Positions 25,549 through 34,900 of a stretch of DNA of 64,000 nucleotides are shown piece by piece (the first letter of the stretch is position 1; each line of letters begins with the position of its first letter). The notes beneath the pieces were generated by a model. That model was given only the letters and a program-made list of their open reading frames with translations. It made no database searches and was not told the DNA's origin. The DNA comes from DASRJW01 sp964567755 (GTDB taxonomy: Bacteria > Krumholzibacteriota > Krumholzibacteriia > G020349025): positions 1 through 64,000 of the forward strand of contig CAZMNW010000001.1 in the NCBI GenBank assembly GCA_964567755.1. Direction: 5' to 3'. Position numbers and translations under genes: made by a program.

Positions 25549-25710
25549 GCGTATCGAAACAGCGGTGGCAGCAACCCGACATTCAATGACATTGGTGCTG
25601 GGCTGACGGGCGTATCGAGAGGCTCGGCTGCTTGGGGTGACTACGACAAAGACGGCGATCTGGACATCCTGCTCAGCGGATCCACAACGGGTACCGGCAT
25701 TACAACCATC
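25549..25710 (+). pseudogene. Orphan FG-GAP/VCBS repeat fragment
   Basis: About 54 codons read AYRNSGG, NDIGAGLTGVSRGSAAWGDY and DKDGDLDILLSGS, a textbook FG-GAP repeat. No start, signal peptide or further repeats flank it, and the frame continues only as sequence antisense to the porin gene. It looks like the residue of a deleted repeat protein. It is not a copy of the eight repeats at 21.5-24.1 kb. Confidence 0.55.
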
Positions 25711-25848
25711 GATCGAAGCAGCGGCGGTCTGACTACATGGGCAACGCGTGGCGACGGGAAACTCCGTCTGCCGCGTACAGGCCGGCGGCCAGGCGGAATC
25801 GCGCACGATGACGCTGGTCAAGTGATCCGGACGGCAACTGCGAAAGTC

Positions 25849-26967
25849 TCAGAAATCGATTTGCGCTTGGAACCGCCCCTCGTCGACGGGCTCCCCGGTC
25901 CCGGCCTGGAGCCGGACATCGGCCTGGAGCTTCAAGCTGTGGCCCTTCTGGTAGAAGTTCACCCCCACGTGGGTGATGTCCGTGATCGCGCCGCCTTGAT
26001 CGTCGTCCAGCCGGACTTGATCGAAGCGCACGATGGGCTGCAGGCGTTGCTTCCAGAACAGGTAACCGAGGCCCGCCATCCAAACCGTGGTGTCCAGCGC
26101 TTTGTCGGTTCTCGGCTGCTCCACGCGGATGCTGTTGAGCTCGCCCTTGGCGAACAAACGCCCAGGGCCCGCGGGGATGTCGATGATGCCGTCGATTCCG
26201 GCGGCGGCGCGCAGGCCGTCGTCCGCCCCCAGCGTGTCCTCGAGCGCGCCGTGGTAGATACCGTTCACGCCCACGGAGTACCAGGAGTCGTCGCCGAATT
26301 GGGCGTCGCGGAAGAGGTTCTTGGTCGAACCGAGGTTCCAATCGAACCGACCCACGACCATGGGCACGTTCTGGAGCTTGGCTGCGATCGTGCGATTGTC
26401 GAAGAGCCCGACGGCGTACGAGTAGCGACCCTCTTGCACGTCACCGCGAAAATCGAAGCCGATGGCGTTGTCAGCCATTCCGAGCGCTGCTGGCACGTTG
26501 GAAACGGCGCCACGGTCCACGGCGAGCTGCTTCGAGTCGGAGGTCAGGCGGTCGCGGGAGAAGGGCTGGTCGTAGAGCCCCATTCTCACTTGCAGCCCGG
26601 GACCCGCGAGCGGCCACTGGATCCAGGCGTTCTCGACCCCGGCGATGGGCGTCGTGAGAACGAGGCCGGAGCTCGCGCCCGTGCCGTCGAGCCGCCATTC
26701 GAGATTGTAGATGGCACTCAGCATCTTGCCGTTTGCTTTGAGCCGCGTCCGTCGAACCAGGAATGTTCTTTCCCACTCGAGGCCGCCCCCGGATGCGGGG
26801 ATTTGCAAGTAGACCAGCCGTGGCTGCATCCGCAGTCCGAGCTCCAGGCTGAAGTCCTCCTGATCGATGACCTTGGCACCGGCTTCCACGACGCGGGGAC
26901 AGAGCAGCGCGAATGCAAAGACTCCAACGACAGATCGGGCCCAGGCGCCACATAGGTGCACTTGCAT
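25849..26967 (-). CDS. Outer-membrane porin (phosphate-selective porin O/P type)
   Basis: 372 residues from the internal ATG 26967, which begins a signal peptide (VVGVFAFALLCPRVVEA). The rest alternates as beta strands of a 16-strand-type porin: FLVRRTRLKANGKM near the start, GRFDWNLGS, VNGIYHG, and a final strand EGRFQAQIDF ending in the aromatic residue typical of outer-membrane barrels. The family forms trimeric anion or phosphate channels. There is no phosphate operon near; solute specificity is not shown. Confidence 0.87.
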   Translation of the reverse strand: MQVHLCGAWARSVVGVFAFALLCPRVVEAGAKVIDQEDFSLELGLRMQPRLVYLQIPASGGGLEWERTFLVRRTRLKANGKMLSAIYNLEWRLDGTGASSGLVLTTPIAGVENAWIQWPLAGPGLQVRMGLYDQPFSRDRLTSDSKQLAVDRGAVSNVPAALGMADNAIGFDFRGDVQEGRYSYAVGLFDNRTIAAKLQNVPMVVGRFDWNLGSTKNLFRDAQFGDDSWYSVGVNGIYHGALEDTLGADDGLRAAAGIDGIIDIPAGPGRLFAKGELNSIRVEQPRTDKALDTTVWMAGLGYLFWKQRLQPIVRFDQVRLDDDQGGAITDITHVGVNFYQKGHSLKLQADVRLQAGTGEPVDEGRFQAQIDF

Positions 26968-27192
26968 TGAGATGCAGTCCTCTCTTTCCCTTCCCAGAGG
27001 AGCCCGCGAAACCGCAGTGCAATCGGTCGACGCCGGAAGCGCCCCCAGGGCGGGAATCTCGACCGCACCCACAGGGGGCAATGGGTAGGATCGTCCTAGG
27101 TCAAGTCTAACGACATGTGTCGACTGGAAGCAAGTACCTCATGAGTCGAGGCTGGGACTGAAATGTGACGCGATTTGACAATTGGGGCTTTC

Positions 27193-27211
27193 GACCCGGA
27201 CTCATCGGGTC
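27193..27211 (-). terminator. Possible terminator after the long PEP-binding gene
   Basis: GACCCG and CGGGTC arms around a 7-base loop lie 13 bp after the stop of the 1054-residue gene. There is no T-run. Confidence 0.3.
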
Positions 27212-27223
27212 AAGGTCACGTGC

Positions 27224-30200
27224 TCACCGGAAGGCGGTAGCGCGACCCAGCGTGACCGCGCGGGCATTGGCTTCGAGCTCGGCGGCGAGAGGAGTCTTCT
27301 GTGCGATCTCCGCGTCAGTCAAGAACTGAACGTCGAGCAGTCCCTCCGCTTCGGGGCCGAGGCGGGTGGCGTTCATCGCTGCCAGCGATCGACTCCACCC
27401 ATCCAGCCAAAGCGTCAGGTCCTCGCGCTGCCGCGGCGTGCCGCGCACGTGCACGACGAGCTGCAACCGGCGCATCGGATCCGCGGAGCCAACACGAGGA
27501 GCACCGAGCAAGTACATCGCCTGCACTCCGAAGCGCGACGGATCGACATTCGCGGCGATCCTCTCTGCCAGCCGCAGGTGCCAGCGTTCCGAATCTTCAG
27601 AATACGGATCGGTCGAAAAACGTTCCCAGGGCTTGCCATCCGGCGCCCTCTGCGGCGGTGACAGGATCCCCACCGCCTCGTCGAGATCGGCGTTCATCAG
27701 CACGCGCAGCACCTCGCCCGGGCATTCACGCGGCACGTCGATGACACGCACAGTGTCCTGCAGGCGCGCCAGCTCCGGCGCGATCTCGGCGAGAATGTTC
27801 GTGGAACGGGTGAGAAACTCTTCGTGGAACACCACCTCCGCCTCGTCGGGATAGAGCGGGATGTAGCGAATGTCCGCCTCGACGAGGTCCTGGAAGAAGT
27901 GAGTGCCGAACGAAAGTTCGGGCGAGTACGATCCGCTCTTGCGGGCGATCTCGATGAGAATCGCCGCGTTGTTGATGTCGGAATACGTGACCGGAACCCC
28001 CAAGCGAATGTCGCCGCGGCTGCCCCAGCGTCCGGGACCCATGAGCGCGAACTGACGCCGTGGAAGCACCTTGTTCAAACGCCCCACCGCTCTGCCGATG
28101 TCCTGCATGTCGCGGACATCGGCGAGTTTGGCATAGCGCTCGGGCACGACATAGACGATGTGGGTGAGTTCGGGAACCCGACCATTCGAAATAAACCGGT
28201 TGGCGGAGAACACGAGGCGCTCGCGCGGGATGTGGCGCGGAATGGGGGAAGGCGCGTAGGTCTCGCTGTAGCTCTGAGCCCGGCACTGGAGAAGGTAGAA
28301 ATTCTTGCCGTCGCAGGCGAACTCGATATCCACCGGCGTGCCCAGCTGCAGGCGCAAGAGGCTCAGCAGCTGGCGCATTTGACTCATGAACGGTGTCTGG
28401 TCGACGAGCCCCTGGAAGGTCACCACGCAGTGGTCGCGATCCCAGTCCGGTTCCAACATCGTTGGCGGACGAATACGGTCGTGGTCGATGATGGAAACCA
28501 TCTGACGCAGCGCCGGAAGTTCCTCCCCGCACTCCTCGAGCAATGTCTGCACCTCCACGGTGACCAGCGAGTTCTGCTCGAGATCGATCACGTCCATTTT
28601 CCGCGGCGCGTAGTGGATGATCTCATCGGCGCTCACGTTCACGCGCAGCCCGGCCTGGCCGGGGGCCAACAGCACCGGATAGTCGTCGGCTATGCGATCG
28701 ACTGCGCGGGTCCCGAGGCCTGGAACCATGCGCACGAGCCCATCTTCGCGTCGGATGCGCTCGGACCAGCGAAACTCGTTGTTGCTGAACGCCACGCCGG
28801 CAAACGCTGGAAGAAAGTACTTGCCCGCGCGCTGCCCGACCACTTCTTGCACCAGGATCGCCATTTCCTCGTGCACGTCGAGCAAACCCTTCTGCGCCCG
28901 GTATTCGATCGGGTCCGGCCCGAAGACGGACGCGTAGACTTCGGCGATCGCGTCTTGCAATGCGTTCAGGCGTTGCTGCTTGCTGCCTTGGTTGGCGAGG
29001 AACAGACTCTTGTACTTGCCCGAGAACGCGGATCCCACCCGATCTTCGAGCAGGCTCGAGCTGCGCACGATGAGCGGACGATCTTCGAACTCGTCGAGCA
29101 CCACCGCGAGCCCTTTGACGATGTCCGGCGGGAAGCGTGAGTTCTTGAATACCTGGACGACGTGCGGATACTCCTGGCGTATGCGTTCGATCTCCTGGTA
29201 CTTGCGATCGTAGAGATCTTCCAAGTTGTTGTAGTGCATGAAGTGGAGCAGCGTGTCGGAAGTGAGATACCAGGTTCGGGGAACGCGAATCTTGCCCAAG
29301 ACTTCTACCTGCGGTGCCGACTTCTGAATGACCTGCCAGGCGAGGAACAGCCCGGTGCTCTTGCCCCCGAGCTTGCCATGACTCTGTGACGGATGAATCA
29401 TGTGGCTGAAGATGTCGTAGAAATCGCTCACCCGTACGTGGTCCTTGGCAACCGCCAGAAAGGCGAACTCGTCGGAGAAGATGCGTCGCACCAGGGCGAC
29501 GCGCAGGCTGCGGCGCACCGCCAGCGGCAGGTGCGCTTCGACCACGCCAGCGCCCTCGAAACGCGCGATGGCCTCGGCAATGGTGGTGAGTCCGCCGTAC
29601 GGATTCTCCAGCGCGTTGATCAAGTGCACCGATTTGTCTTCCTCGAGCCAAGTGCGAAGGGTCTCGACCAACTCCGCTTCACTGAAGCGCGCTGCGGCCA
29701 TGGAAAAGGCGGTTTCCACGAACTCGCTCTGGTCGCCAAGCTCGCTGCGTTGCAGCGGCTGATTTTCGTCGGCGCCCGGGACTGCATCCTCCGTCGTCAT
29801 GCGTCGCAGAACCTCGCTGGCCTCCTTCACCCCCAACGAGCACAGATGGTTGATCATCTTGCGCGTGATCCGCGCCAAGAGCCTGGGGTCCGTGCGCCGG
29901 AGCAGATCGATGACGATCGTCCACTCCGCGCGTTCGTGCGCCGAGATTTCCTGCACTGCATCCTCGAGGCTCTGGTGCGCGCTGCGCACGCGCTGCTGCA
30001 CCAGGAACAGGCCGATCCGGTCCGCGATCGCTTGGATGAGCTTGCGTTCCTCGCGCAGGAAGGGACCTTCGTCGGTGGCCGGCTTCTCCTGCAGGTAATA
30101 GACCTCGAGGTCACCGACCGGCTCGCCGAGGGCCAAGATCGGCGCGGACTGCACCCAAGGCGTGGGAACGAAGCCGGGCGGCGCGTGGACGACGCCGTGG

Positions 30201-30388
30201 AGAACGAGGCGAGCGCGGCAGATTTCGGGGAATTGCCAGCCGGGAGGGATGGCCTCGATGAGCTGGTGCGCGACCTTGCTCAGATCCGCATCGGGTGGAC
30301 CGAGGATCTCGTCCACCCGATAGAGGCAGCTGAGCTCCTTAGCGCGCTCGCGCAGCGAATGGATGAGGTTTTCGATCGAGTGGTCCAT
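27224..30388 (-). CDS. GAF-PEP/pyruvate-binding domain protein (PpsA-like N domain, no phospho-His domain)
   Basis: 1054 residues from ATG 30388 (GTG 30406 is possible). The first ~150 residues resemble a GAF sensor domain. The PPDK/PpsA N-terminal ATP-grasp region spans about 330-720: GKLGGKSTGLFLAW, LIVRSSSLLEDRVGSAFSG, EVYASVFGPDP, MAILVQEVV, and VDIEFACDG. A C-terminal domain with FALMGPGRWGSRG and NNAAILIEIA is shared with the next gene upstream. The swivelling phosphohistidine domain (GGxxSHAAI) and the PEP-binding barrel are absent, so it cannot be an ordinary PEP synthase. It may be a nucleotide-dependent regulator or phosphotransferase. It is the last gene of the gdhA operon. Confidence 0.83.
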   Translation of the reverse strand: MDHSIENLIHSLRERAKELSCLYRVDEILGPPDADLSKVAHQLIEAIPPGWQFPEICRARLVLHGVVHAPPGFVPTPWVQSAPILALGEPVGDLEVYYLQEKPATDEGPFLREERKLIQAIADRIGLFLVQQRVRSAHQSLEDAVQEISAHERAEWTIVIDLLRRTDPRLLARITRKMINHLCSLGVKEASEVLRRMTTEDAVPGADENQPLQRSELGDQSEFVETAFSMAAARFSEAELVETLRTWLEEDKSVHLINALENPYGGLTTIAEAIARFEGAGVVEAHLPLAVRRSLRVALVRRIFSDEFAFLAVAKDHVRVSDFYDIFSHMIHPSQSHGKLGGKSTGLFLAWQVIQKSAPQVEVLGKIRVPRTWYLTSDTLLHFMHYNNLEDLYDRKYQEIERIRQEYPHVVQVFKNSRFPPDIVKGLAVVLDEFEDRPLIVRSSSLLEDRVGSAFSGKYKSLFLANQGSKQQRLNALQDAIAEVYASVFGPDPIEYRAQKGLLDVHEEMAILVQEVVGQRAGKYFLPAFAGVAFSNNEFRWSERIRREDGLVRMVPGLGTRAVDRIADDYPVLLAPGQAGLRVNVSADEIIHYAPRKMDVIDLEQNSLVTVEVQTLLEECGEELPALRQMVSIIDHDRIRPPTMLEPDWDRDHCVVTFQGLVDQTPFMSQMRQLLSLLRLQLGTPVDIEFACDGKNFYLLQCRAQSYSETYAPSPIPRHIPRERLVFSANRFISNGRVPELTHIVYVVPERYAKLADVRDMQDIGRAVGRLNKVLPRRQFALMGPGRWGSRGDIRLGVPVTYSDINNAAILIEIARKSGSYSPELSFGTHFFQDLVEADIRYIPLYPDEAEVVFHEEFLTRSTNILAEIAPELARLQDTVRVIDVPRECPGEVLRVLMNADLDEAVGILSPPQRAPDGKPWERFSTDPYSEDSERWHLRLAERIAANVDPSRFGVQAMYLLGAPRVGSADPMRRLQLVVHVRGTPRQREDLTLWLDGWSRSLAAMNATRLGPEAEGLLDVQFLTDAEIAQKTPLAAELEANARAVTLGRATAFR

Positions 30389-30407
30389 GCGTTCTGGCTG
30401 ACACACC

Positions 30408-32165
30408 TCACTTCGGGTTCGCGGGCGCGTACCAGATTGCGCCCCGACGCGACCGCCCGTCCACCTTCAGCCGCAGCGGCTGCGGCACATGCACGTGGCG
30501 GACAAACTCGGTTTCGCCGACGAGTTCCTGGCGTTCCAACCACTCCCAATCGATGTCGCGCTGTGCGTGGTGCACGGCGAAGTAGCTGACGCGAAAGCTC
30601 GACATGTTGTGGAAAAAGTGCGAGCCCTGGCTGGGATCGACGTTCATCCCGGGCAAGGTGCTTTCGACGATGGCGCTGGCGGCACAAATCTGCCCCCAGT
30701 CCACCGGAATGCCGAGGAAGGGGTCGGCGCTTCCCCAGCGACCGAAACCCAGCAGCAGGTAGGGACGACCGGTGTCGAGAAGCGTGCGGTTGAACTGCTC
30801 GACCTCGCGGGCGATCTGTCGGGTGCAGCCCTTGTCGAACGTCTTGGGTTTGACGTAGACGATGTCCTGGATCGAGTCGCTGGTGCCGTTGCCCATGACG
30901 TTGTCGGAAGCCAGCAGCAGACCTGCTTGCTGCAGCTCCGATTCGTCCAGATGGACGACATCCTCCGACACCACCATGGGGCGGACCTGGAGAAACCCCA
31001 GTCGCGCCCGCGGCCCGGGTTCGAGATTGACGGCGAACTCGATCTCGACCGGCGTGGCGAGACAGCGCGCGAACACGTCGAGGATGGAGCGGAGGACCGG
31101 ATTGAGCGCGATCTCCTCGAGATCGAGCATCGGCGCGAAGTTCAGAATGCGCGCTCCTTGCGTTCCGGTGCCGGGAACGATCCGATCCGCGGCGGCATCA
31201 TAGGTCGAGCACGTGTAGCGCAGCGTGCCATCGTATTCGGCGGCGCCAAGATCGTGCTTCTCGAGGTACTCGGTCTCGGCAATGGGGTCGTACTCCGGGG
31301 GCTTGCCCATGTTGACGGCCCAGAACTCGAGTTGCGAATGCTCGAGCATGTCGTGCGCGGAGGCAAACGGAGCCGGAGCGCGCGGGTGGGCCGGCGAATG
31401 CGTCCAACTCACGCCCCCATCGACGATGGTCTTGCCGAGCCCGAGCGCCAAGTGGACGACGCCTTCCTCCGGCCGGGCGTGGCCGGTGGGGTAGAAGTTG
31501 AACGATTTGGCCACCCCCGACACGTGCGGGTAGAAACGGGTTCCGTGCCGGACGCCAATGACCTCCTGAATCACGACCGCCATCTTCTCGTCGCGTGGTG
31601 TCTTGCCGCTGGCTTTGAGATAGTTCTTCGCCCCGCGCGCGAACATCGATGCATAGACGAACTTGACGGCCTCGACCAACTTGGCGAAACGCTCGCCCGG
31701 ATCCGTCTGGTTGTTGGGGATCATCTTTGTCTGGTAGATGCCGGCAAAGGGCCGAAATAGCGCATCTTCCAACAAGCTGGACGACCGGACCGCGAGCGGC
31801 GTCTGCACCTGTTCGACGAGCGCTCGCAGGTCGCCCACCAGCTCCACGGGCAGATCGCCCTTCTGGAACGCGTGCGCGATCCGATTGTCGGCGGTGTCGG
31901 AAAGTGCGACGTCGTAGAGGCGATTCCCATGCATGAACCGATCGAACATCTGCGTGGTGATCACCGTCGACGCGGGCACGTCCACGACGATGTTCGGATC
32001 GCTGAGGAGCCCCGGCTCACGCGCGAGAATGTCGGCGGCGAAGAGCAGGCCGCGTGCTTTGCCGCCGAGCTCGCCGTCGCCGATACGCGTGAAGCGCTGC
32101 CGCGGATCGAAAAAGGCGCGGTCGAACGCAGCGATGTCCTGTGTGCCAAAACTGCCCGCGCTCAT
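30408..32165 (-). CDS. PEP/pyruvate-binding domain protein, short paralogue
   Basis: 585 residues. ATG 32165 was chosen for GGAG 7 bases upstream. It carries ELGGKARGLLFAA (about 27-40), LAVRSSSLLEDALFRPFAG (about 125), MAVVIQEVIG and VEIEFAVN, matching the PPDK N-terminal ATP-binding region, plus the C-terminal LLLGFGRWGSADPF domain it shares with the 1054-residue neighbour. No GAF, phosphohistidine or PEP-barrel domain. Its start is 14 bp after the gdhA stop, and its own stop is within 20 bp of the next start. The tight spacing suggests a joint function with glutamate dehydrogenase, still undefined. Confidence 0.83.
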   Translation of the reverse strand: MSAGSFGTQDIAAFDRAFFDPRQRFTRIGDGELGGKARGLLFAADILAREPGLLSDPNIVVDVPASTVITTQMFDRFMHGNRLYDVALSDTADNRIAHAFQKGDLPVELVGDLRALVEQVQTPLAVRSSSLLEDALFRPFAGIYQTKMIPNNQTDPGERFAKLVEAVKFVYASMFARGAKNYLKASGKTPRDEKMAVVIQEVIGVRHGTRFYPHVSGVAKSFNFYPTGHARPEEGVVHLALGLGKTIVDGGVSWTHSPAHPRAPAPFASAHDMLEHSQLEFWAVNMGKPPEYDPIAETEYLEKHDLGAAEYDGTLRYTCSTYDAAADRIVPGTGTQGARILNFAPMLDLEEIALNPVLRSILDVFARCLATPVEIEFAVNLEPGPRARLGFLQVRPMVVSEDVVHLDESELQQAGLLLASDNVMGNGTSDSIQDIVYVKPKTFDKGCTRQIAREVEQFNRTLLDTGRPYLLLGFGRWGSADPFLGIPVDWGQICAASAIVESTLPGMNVDPSQGSHFFHNMSSFRVSYFAVHHAQRDIDWEWLERQELVGETEFVRHVHVPQPLRLKVDGRSRRGAIWYAPANPK

Positions 32166-32179
32166 CTCCACGCTCCGGC

Positions 32180-33466
32180 TCAGACCCAGCCGCGATCCTT
32201 GCACGCGCGCGCCACGCGATCCACGGCAATAACGTACGCCGCTTCGCGCATGCTGAGCTTGCGCTTCTGCGCCAGCTCGCTCACCGCGATGTATGCCGCG
32301 GTCATCTTGAGATCGAGGCGCCCGAGCACGTCGTCGCGCGTCCAGTAGTAGTTCGAGTTGCTCTGCACTTGCTCGAAGTAGCTCGCGGTCACGCCGCCGG
32401 CGTTGGCGAGGAAATCGGGAATGACGAAGATGCCGCGGCGCGCGATGGATTCGTCCGCCACCGGCGTGGTGGGTCCATTGGCGCCCTCGGCAATGATGCG
32501 AACCCCGGTTCCGATGCGCTCCATGCTTTCCTCGTTGATCTGGTTCTCGAGCGCTGCGGGCAGGAGAATGTCGACGTCCTGCTCGATCCAAGACTCTCCG
32601 GGCAACACCTCGTAGCCCAGGTCGCGCGCCTTGCCCTTGTCGATGCCGCCGAAACGGTCGGTGATCGACAACAGTTGATCGAGATCGATGCCATCGCGCT
32701 TGCGGAATGCATAGGCGGTCTGATCGGTCTGGTCCCACGCCGAGACGCACAGCGTTCGGCCACCGATCTGATGGTAGAGGCGGATCGCGTGCTGGGCGAC
32801 GTTGCCGAAACCTTGGACGCTGGCCGTGGTGTCCGCGGCGCGAATTCCCCGCTCCTTGAGCGCCTCGCGCAGGGCGAAGACGACACCAAATCCAGTGGCT
32901 TCGAGCCGGCCCATCGAGCCACCCATGCCCACGGGCTTGCCGGTGATGAAACCGGGTGCATGACTGCCGTGGATCACTTCGAACTCGTCCAGCATCCAGA
33001 GCATGTGCTGGGCCGATGTCATGACGTCCGGCGCCGGCACGTCGGCCGTGGGACCGACGTTGCGTGCAATCTGGCGCACCCAACCGCGACAGATCTGTTC
33101 CTGCTCCCGCAGACTCAAATGATGCGGGTCACAGATCACGCCTCCCTTGGCGCCGCCGAGCGGGATGTCCACCACGGCACATTTCCAGGTCATCCACATG
33201 GCCAACGCACGCACGGTATCGAGCGTTTCCTGCGGGTGAAAGCGAATGCCGCCCTTGCACGGGCCGCGCGCATCGTTGTGCTGGACGCGGAAACCGCGGA
33301 ACACGCGCGTTTGTCCATCGTCCATGCGGATGGGGATGGCAAAGGAGTATTCACGCAGCGGCTGGCGCAGGAGCTCGCAGGTCGGGGGATCGAGCTGCAA
33401 GAGCTTCGCCATATGGTCGAATTGGGCCTGCGCCATTTCGAAGGCGTTGTGAGGCTTGAGCGCCAT
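32180..33466 (-). CDS. gdhA: Glutamate dehydrogenase (Glu/Leu/Phe/Val family)
   Basis: 428 residues from ATG 33466, preceded by GGAGG five bases before. The protein interconverts glutamate and 2-oxoglutarate plus ammonia with NAD(P). Visible motifs: the catalytic Lys region ARGPCKGGIRFHP, PLGGAKGGV, the D of VPAPDVMT, and the Rossmann turn GFGNVAQHA, with EGANGPTTP and NAGGVTASYFEQVQ near the end. The length is typical of hexameric GDH. It heads an operon with two PEP-binding proteins, which ties nitrogen deamination to a C3 or nucleotide signal (inference). Confidence 0.95.
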   Translation of the reverse strand: MALKPHNAFEMAQAQFDHMAKLLQLDPPTCELLRQPLREYSFAIPIRMDDGQTRVFRGFRVQHNDARGPCKGGIRFHPQETLDTVRALAMWMTWKCAVVDIPLGGAKGGVICDPHHLSLREQEQICRGWVRQIARNVGPTADVPAPDVMTSAQHMLWMLDEFEVIHGSHAPGFITGKPVGMGGSMGRLEATGFGVVFALREALKERGIRAADTTASVQGFGNVAQHAIRLYHQIGGRTLCVSAWDQTDQTAYAFRKRDGIDLDQLLSITDRFGGIDKGKARDLGYEVLPGESWIEQDVDILLPAALENQINEESMERIGTGVRIIAEGANGPTTPVADESIARRGIFVIPDFLANAGGVTASYFEQVQSNSNYYWTRDDVLGRLDLKMTAAYIAVSELAQKRKLSMREAAYVIAVDRVARACKDRGWV

Positions 33467-33615
33467 GGGACCTCCATTCACTCGGAATATAGATCCTCTG
33501 GCGACATTGGAGAAGCCGGCCGCGCGGCAGAGCCTCGCCCTGAGGATGCGCTGCGCCACGACTCGACCTCACCACACGCTGCGCAGCGGCTGGAAGTTGG
33601 GGCGGCTCGTTCGAC

Positions 33616-34776
33616 TCAGGATCCCCCGGGGCGAAAACGCGGGCAGTGCGGCAGAGCCGCTTCGGCAGCCATGAAGTCCGGCGGCATGCCATCGAGGCAC
33701 TCGAGCGGATCGCAACAGGTGTGACAGACTCGCTTGAGGGCGCGGAAGCTCTCGAGCCGCACGTGCTGCGATCGATGTTCCGTGCGCATTGGTTCCTCAC
33801 GCAAGAGTGCCGTGCTCAAGTACTTCTTGCTGTCGTCGGGGAACACGGTCGCGACCACTCCTTCGCCGTCGCTCGCCTCGAGCACCTGCAACGCCGCGAG
33901 GAAATTGGCGCCGGAGGAGATTCCCACCGCCAACCCGAGATCGCGAGCCAATTGCTGCGCCATGCGGATGGCATCGCCATCGTCGACATCGATCACCTCG
34001 TCCAGGCAACTCAGATCCACGATGGGGGGAACGAACTCGTCCGAGATCCCTTGGATGCGGTGCTGGCCAACACAGTGCCCCATGCGCAGCGTCGGTGAGG
34101 TCGCCGGTTCCACCGGATGAATGCGCACGCCGGGATGCACTTGGCGCAGGAATCGCCCGACGCCCATCACCGTGCCTCCCGTTCCCACTCCGGCCACGAA
34201 CGCATCCGGCCGCAAGGCGCGAAAGCGCAATTGCCACCAGATTTCGGGCCCCGTCGTCTGCGCGTGTGCCTCGATGTTGTCGCGGTTCGAGAACTGTCGC
34301 GGCAGGAACGCGCGCGGCAGAGACTGCGCCAGGCTCTCGGCGCGTTCGATGCTGCCGAGGAAACCGCCATTCTCGCGACTCACGAGCTCGATGGACGCGC
34401 CGAGACTGCGAATCAAGTCGATCCTCTCGGCGCTCATCCAATCCGGCATGAAGATGGACACCGGATGACCGAGGGCGCGACCGATGGCGGCGATGGCGAT
34501 TCCAGTGTTGCCGCTCGTGGCTTCGACGATCGGATCGCCGGGCGCCAATCTCTCGTCGCGATAGGCCTGCCACAAGAGATGCAGCGCCATCCGGTCCTTG
34601 ATGCTCCCCGTCATGTTGAGATGTTCGGCCTTGGCGTACACCGTGCGCTTGCGACCCCGGTACTCGAACTCGATGGCGAGAAGCGGAGTATTGCCGACGA
34701 GTGCCTGCAAACCGCGGAATCGCCGCTCGATTCTCTCGGGCAGCAGCCGCGCTCCCGCTCCGGCCGTGGACGCCAT
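33616..34776 (-). CDS. Cysteine synthase-family PLP enzyme with Cys-rich C-terminal extension
   Basis: 386 residues from ATG 34776, with GGGGGAG 7 bases before it. The PLP Lys lies in NMTGSIKDRMA; the phosphate cradle TSGNTG and the GVGTGGTVMG loop are present, as in O-acetylserine sulfhydrylase/CysK. The core ends near residue 320. The last ~50 residues are unusual: RVCHTCCDPLECLDG, and a final Cys in LPHCPRF. Five cysteines in a short tail suggest metal or persulfide binding (inference). It lies upstream of gdhA on the same strand, 149 bp away. Confidence 0.85.
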   Translation of the reverse strand: MASTAGAGARLLPERIERRFRGLQALVGNTPLLAIEFEYRGRKRTVYAKAEHLNMTGSIKDRMALHLLWQAYRDERLAPGDPIVEATSGNTGIAIAAIGRALGHPVSIFMPDWMSAERIDLIRSLGASIELVSRENGGFLGSIERAESLAQSLPRAFLPRQFSNRDNIEAHAQTTGPEIWWQLRFRALRPDAFVAGVGTGGTVMGVGRFLRQVHPGVRIHPVEPATSPTLRMGHCVGQHRIQGISDEFVPPIVDLSCLDEVIDVDDGDAIRMAQQLARDLGLAVGISSGANFLAALQVLEASDGEGVVATVFPDDSKKYLSTALLREEPMRTEHRSQHVRLESFRALKRVCHTCCDPLECLDGMPPDFMAAEAALPHCPRFRPGGS

Positions 34777-34860
34777 GCACAATCTCCCCCGTCAGGGGCC
34801 CTGACTGGACGATCGGATTGTTCTTGCGAGATGACAAGGGCCTCGAACCCAGACCGGTGC

Positions 34861-34900
34861 GAACTCAGTGCTTCAGCGACGAGCTCAGTGCTGGGGCGAC
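34861..34900. repeat. Imperfect 20-bp tandem duplication at the S9 peptidase stop
   Basis: Two adjacent 20-base units starting GAACTCAGTGCT and GAGCTCAGTGCT agree at 16 of 20 positions. The second unit covers the stop codon of the S9 peptidase gene. A local slippage event is the simplest explanation. Confidence 0.5.

Noticed and set aside
32141..33724. Long plus-strand open frame opposite glutamate dehydrogenase
   Set aside because: The minus strand encodes unmistakable GDH over the whole length; the plus frame is a high-GC shadow.
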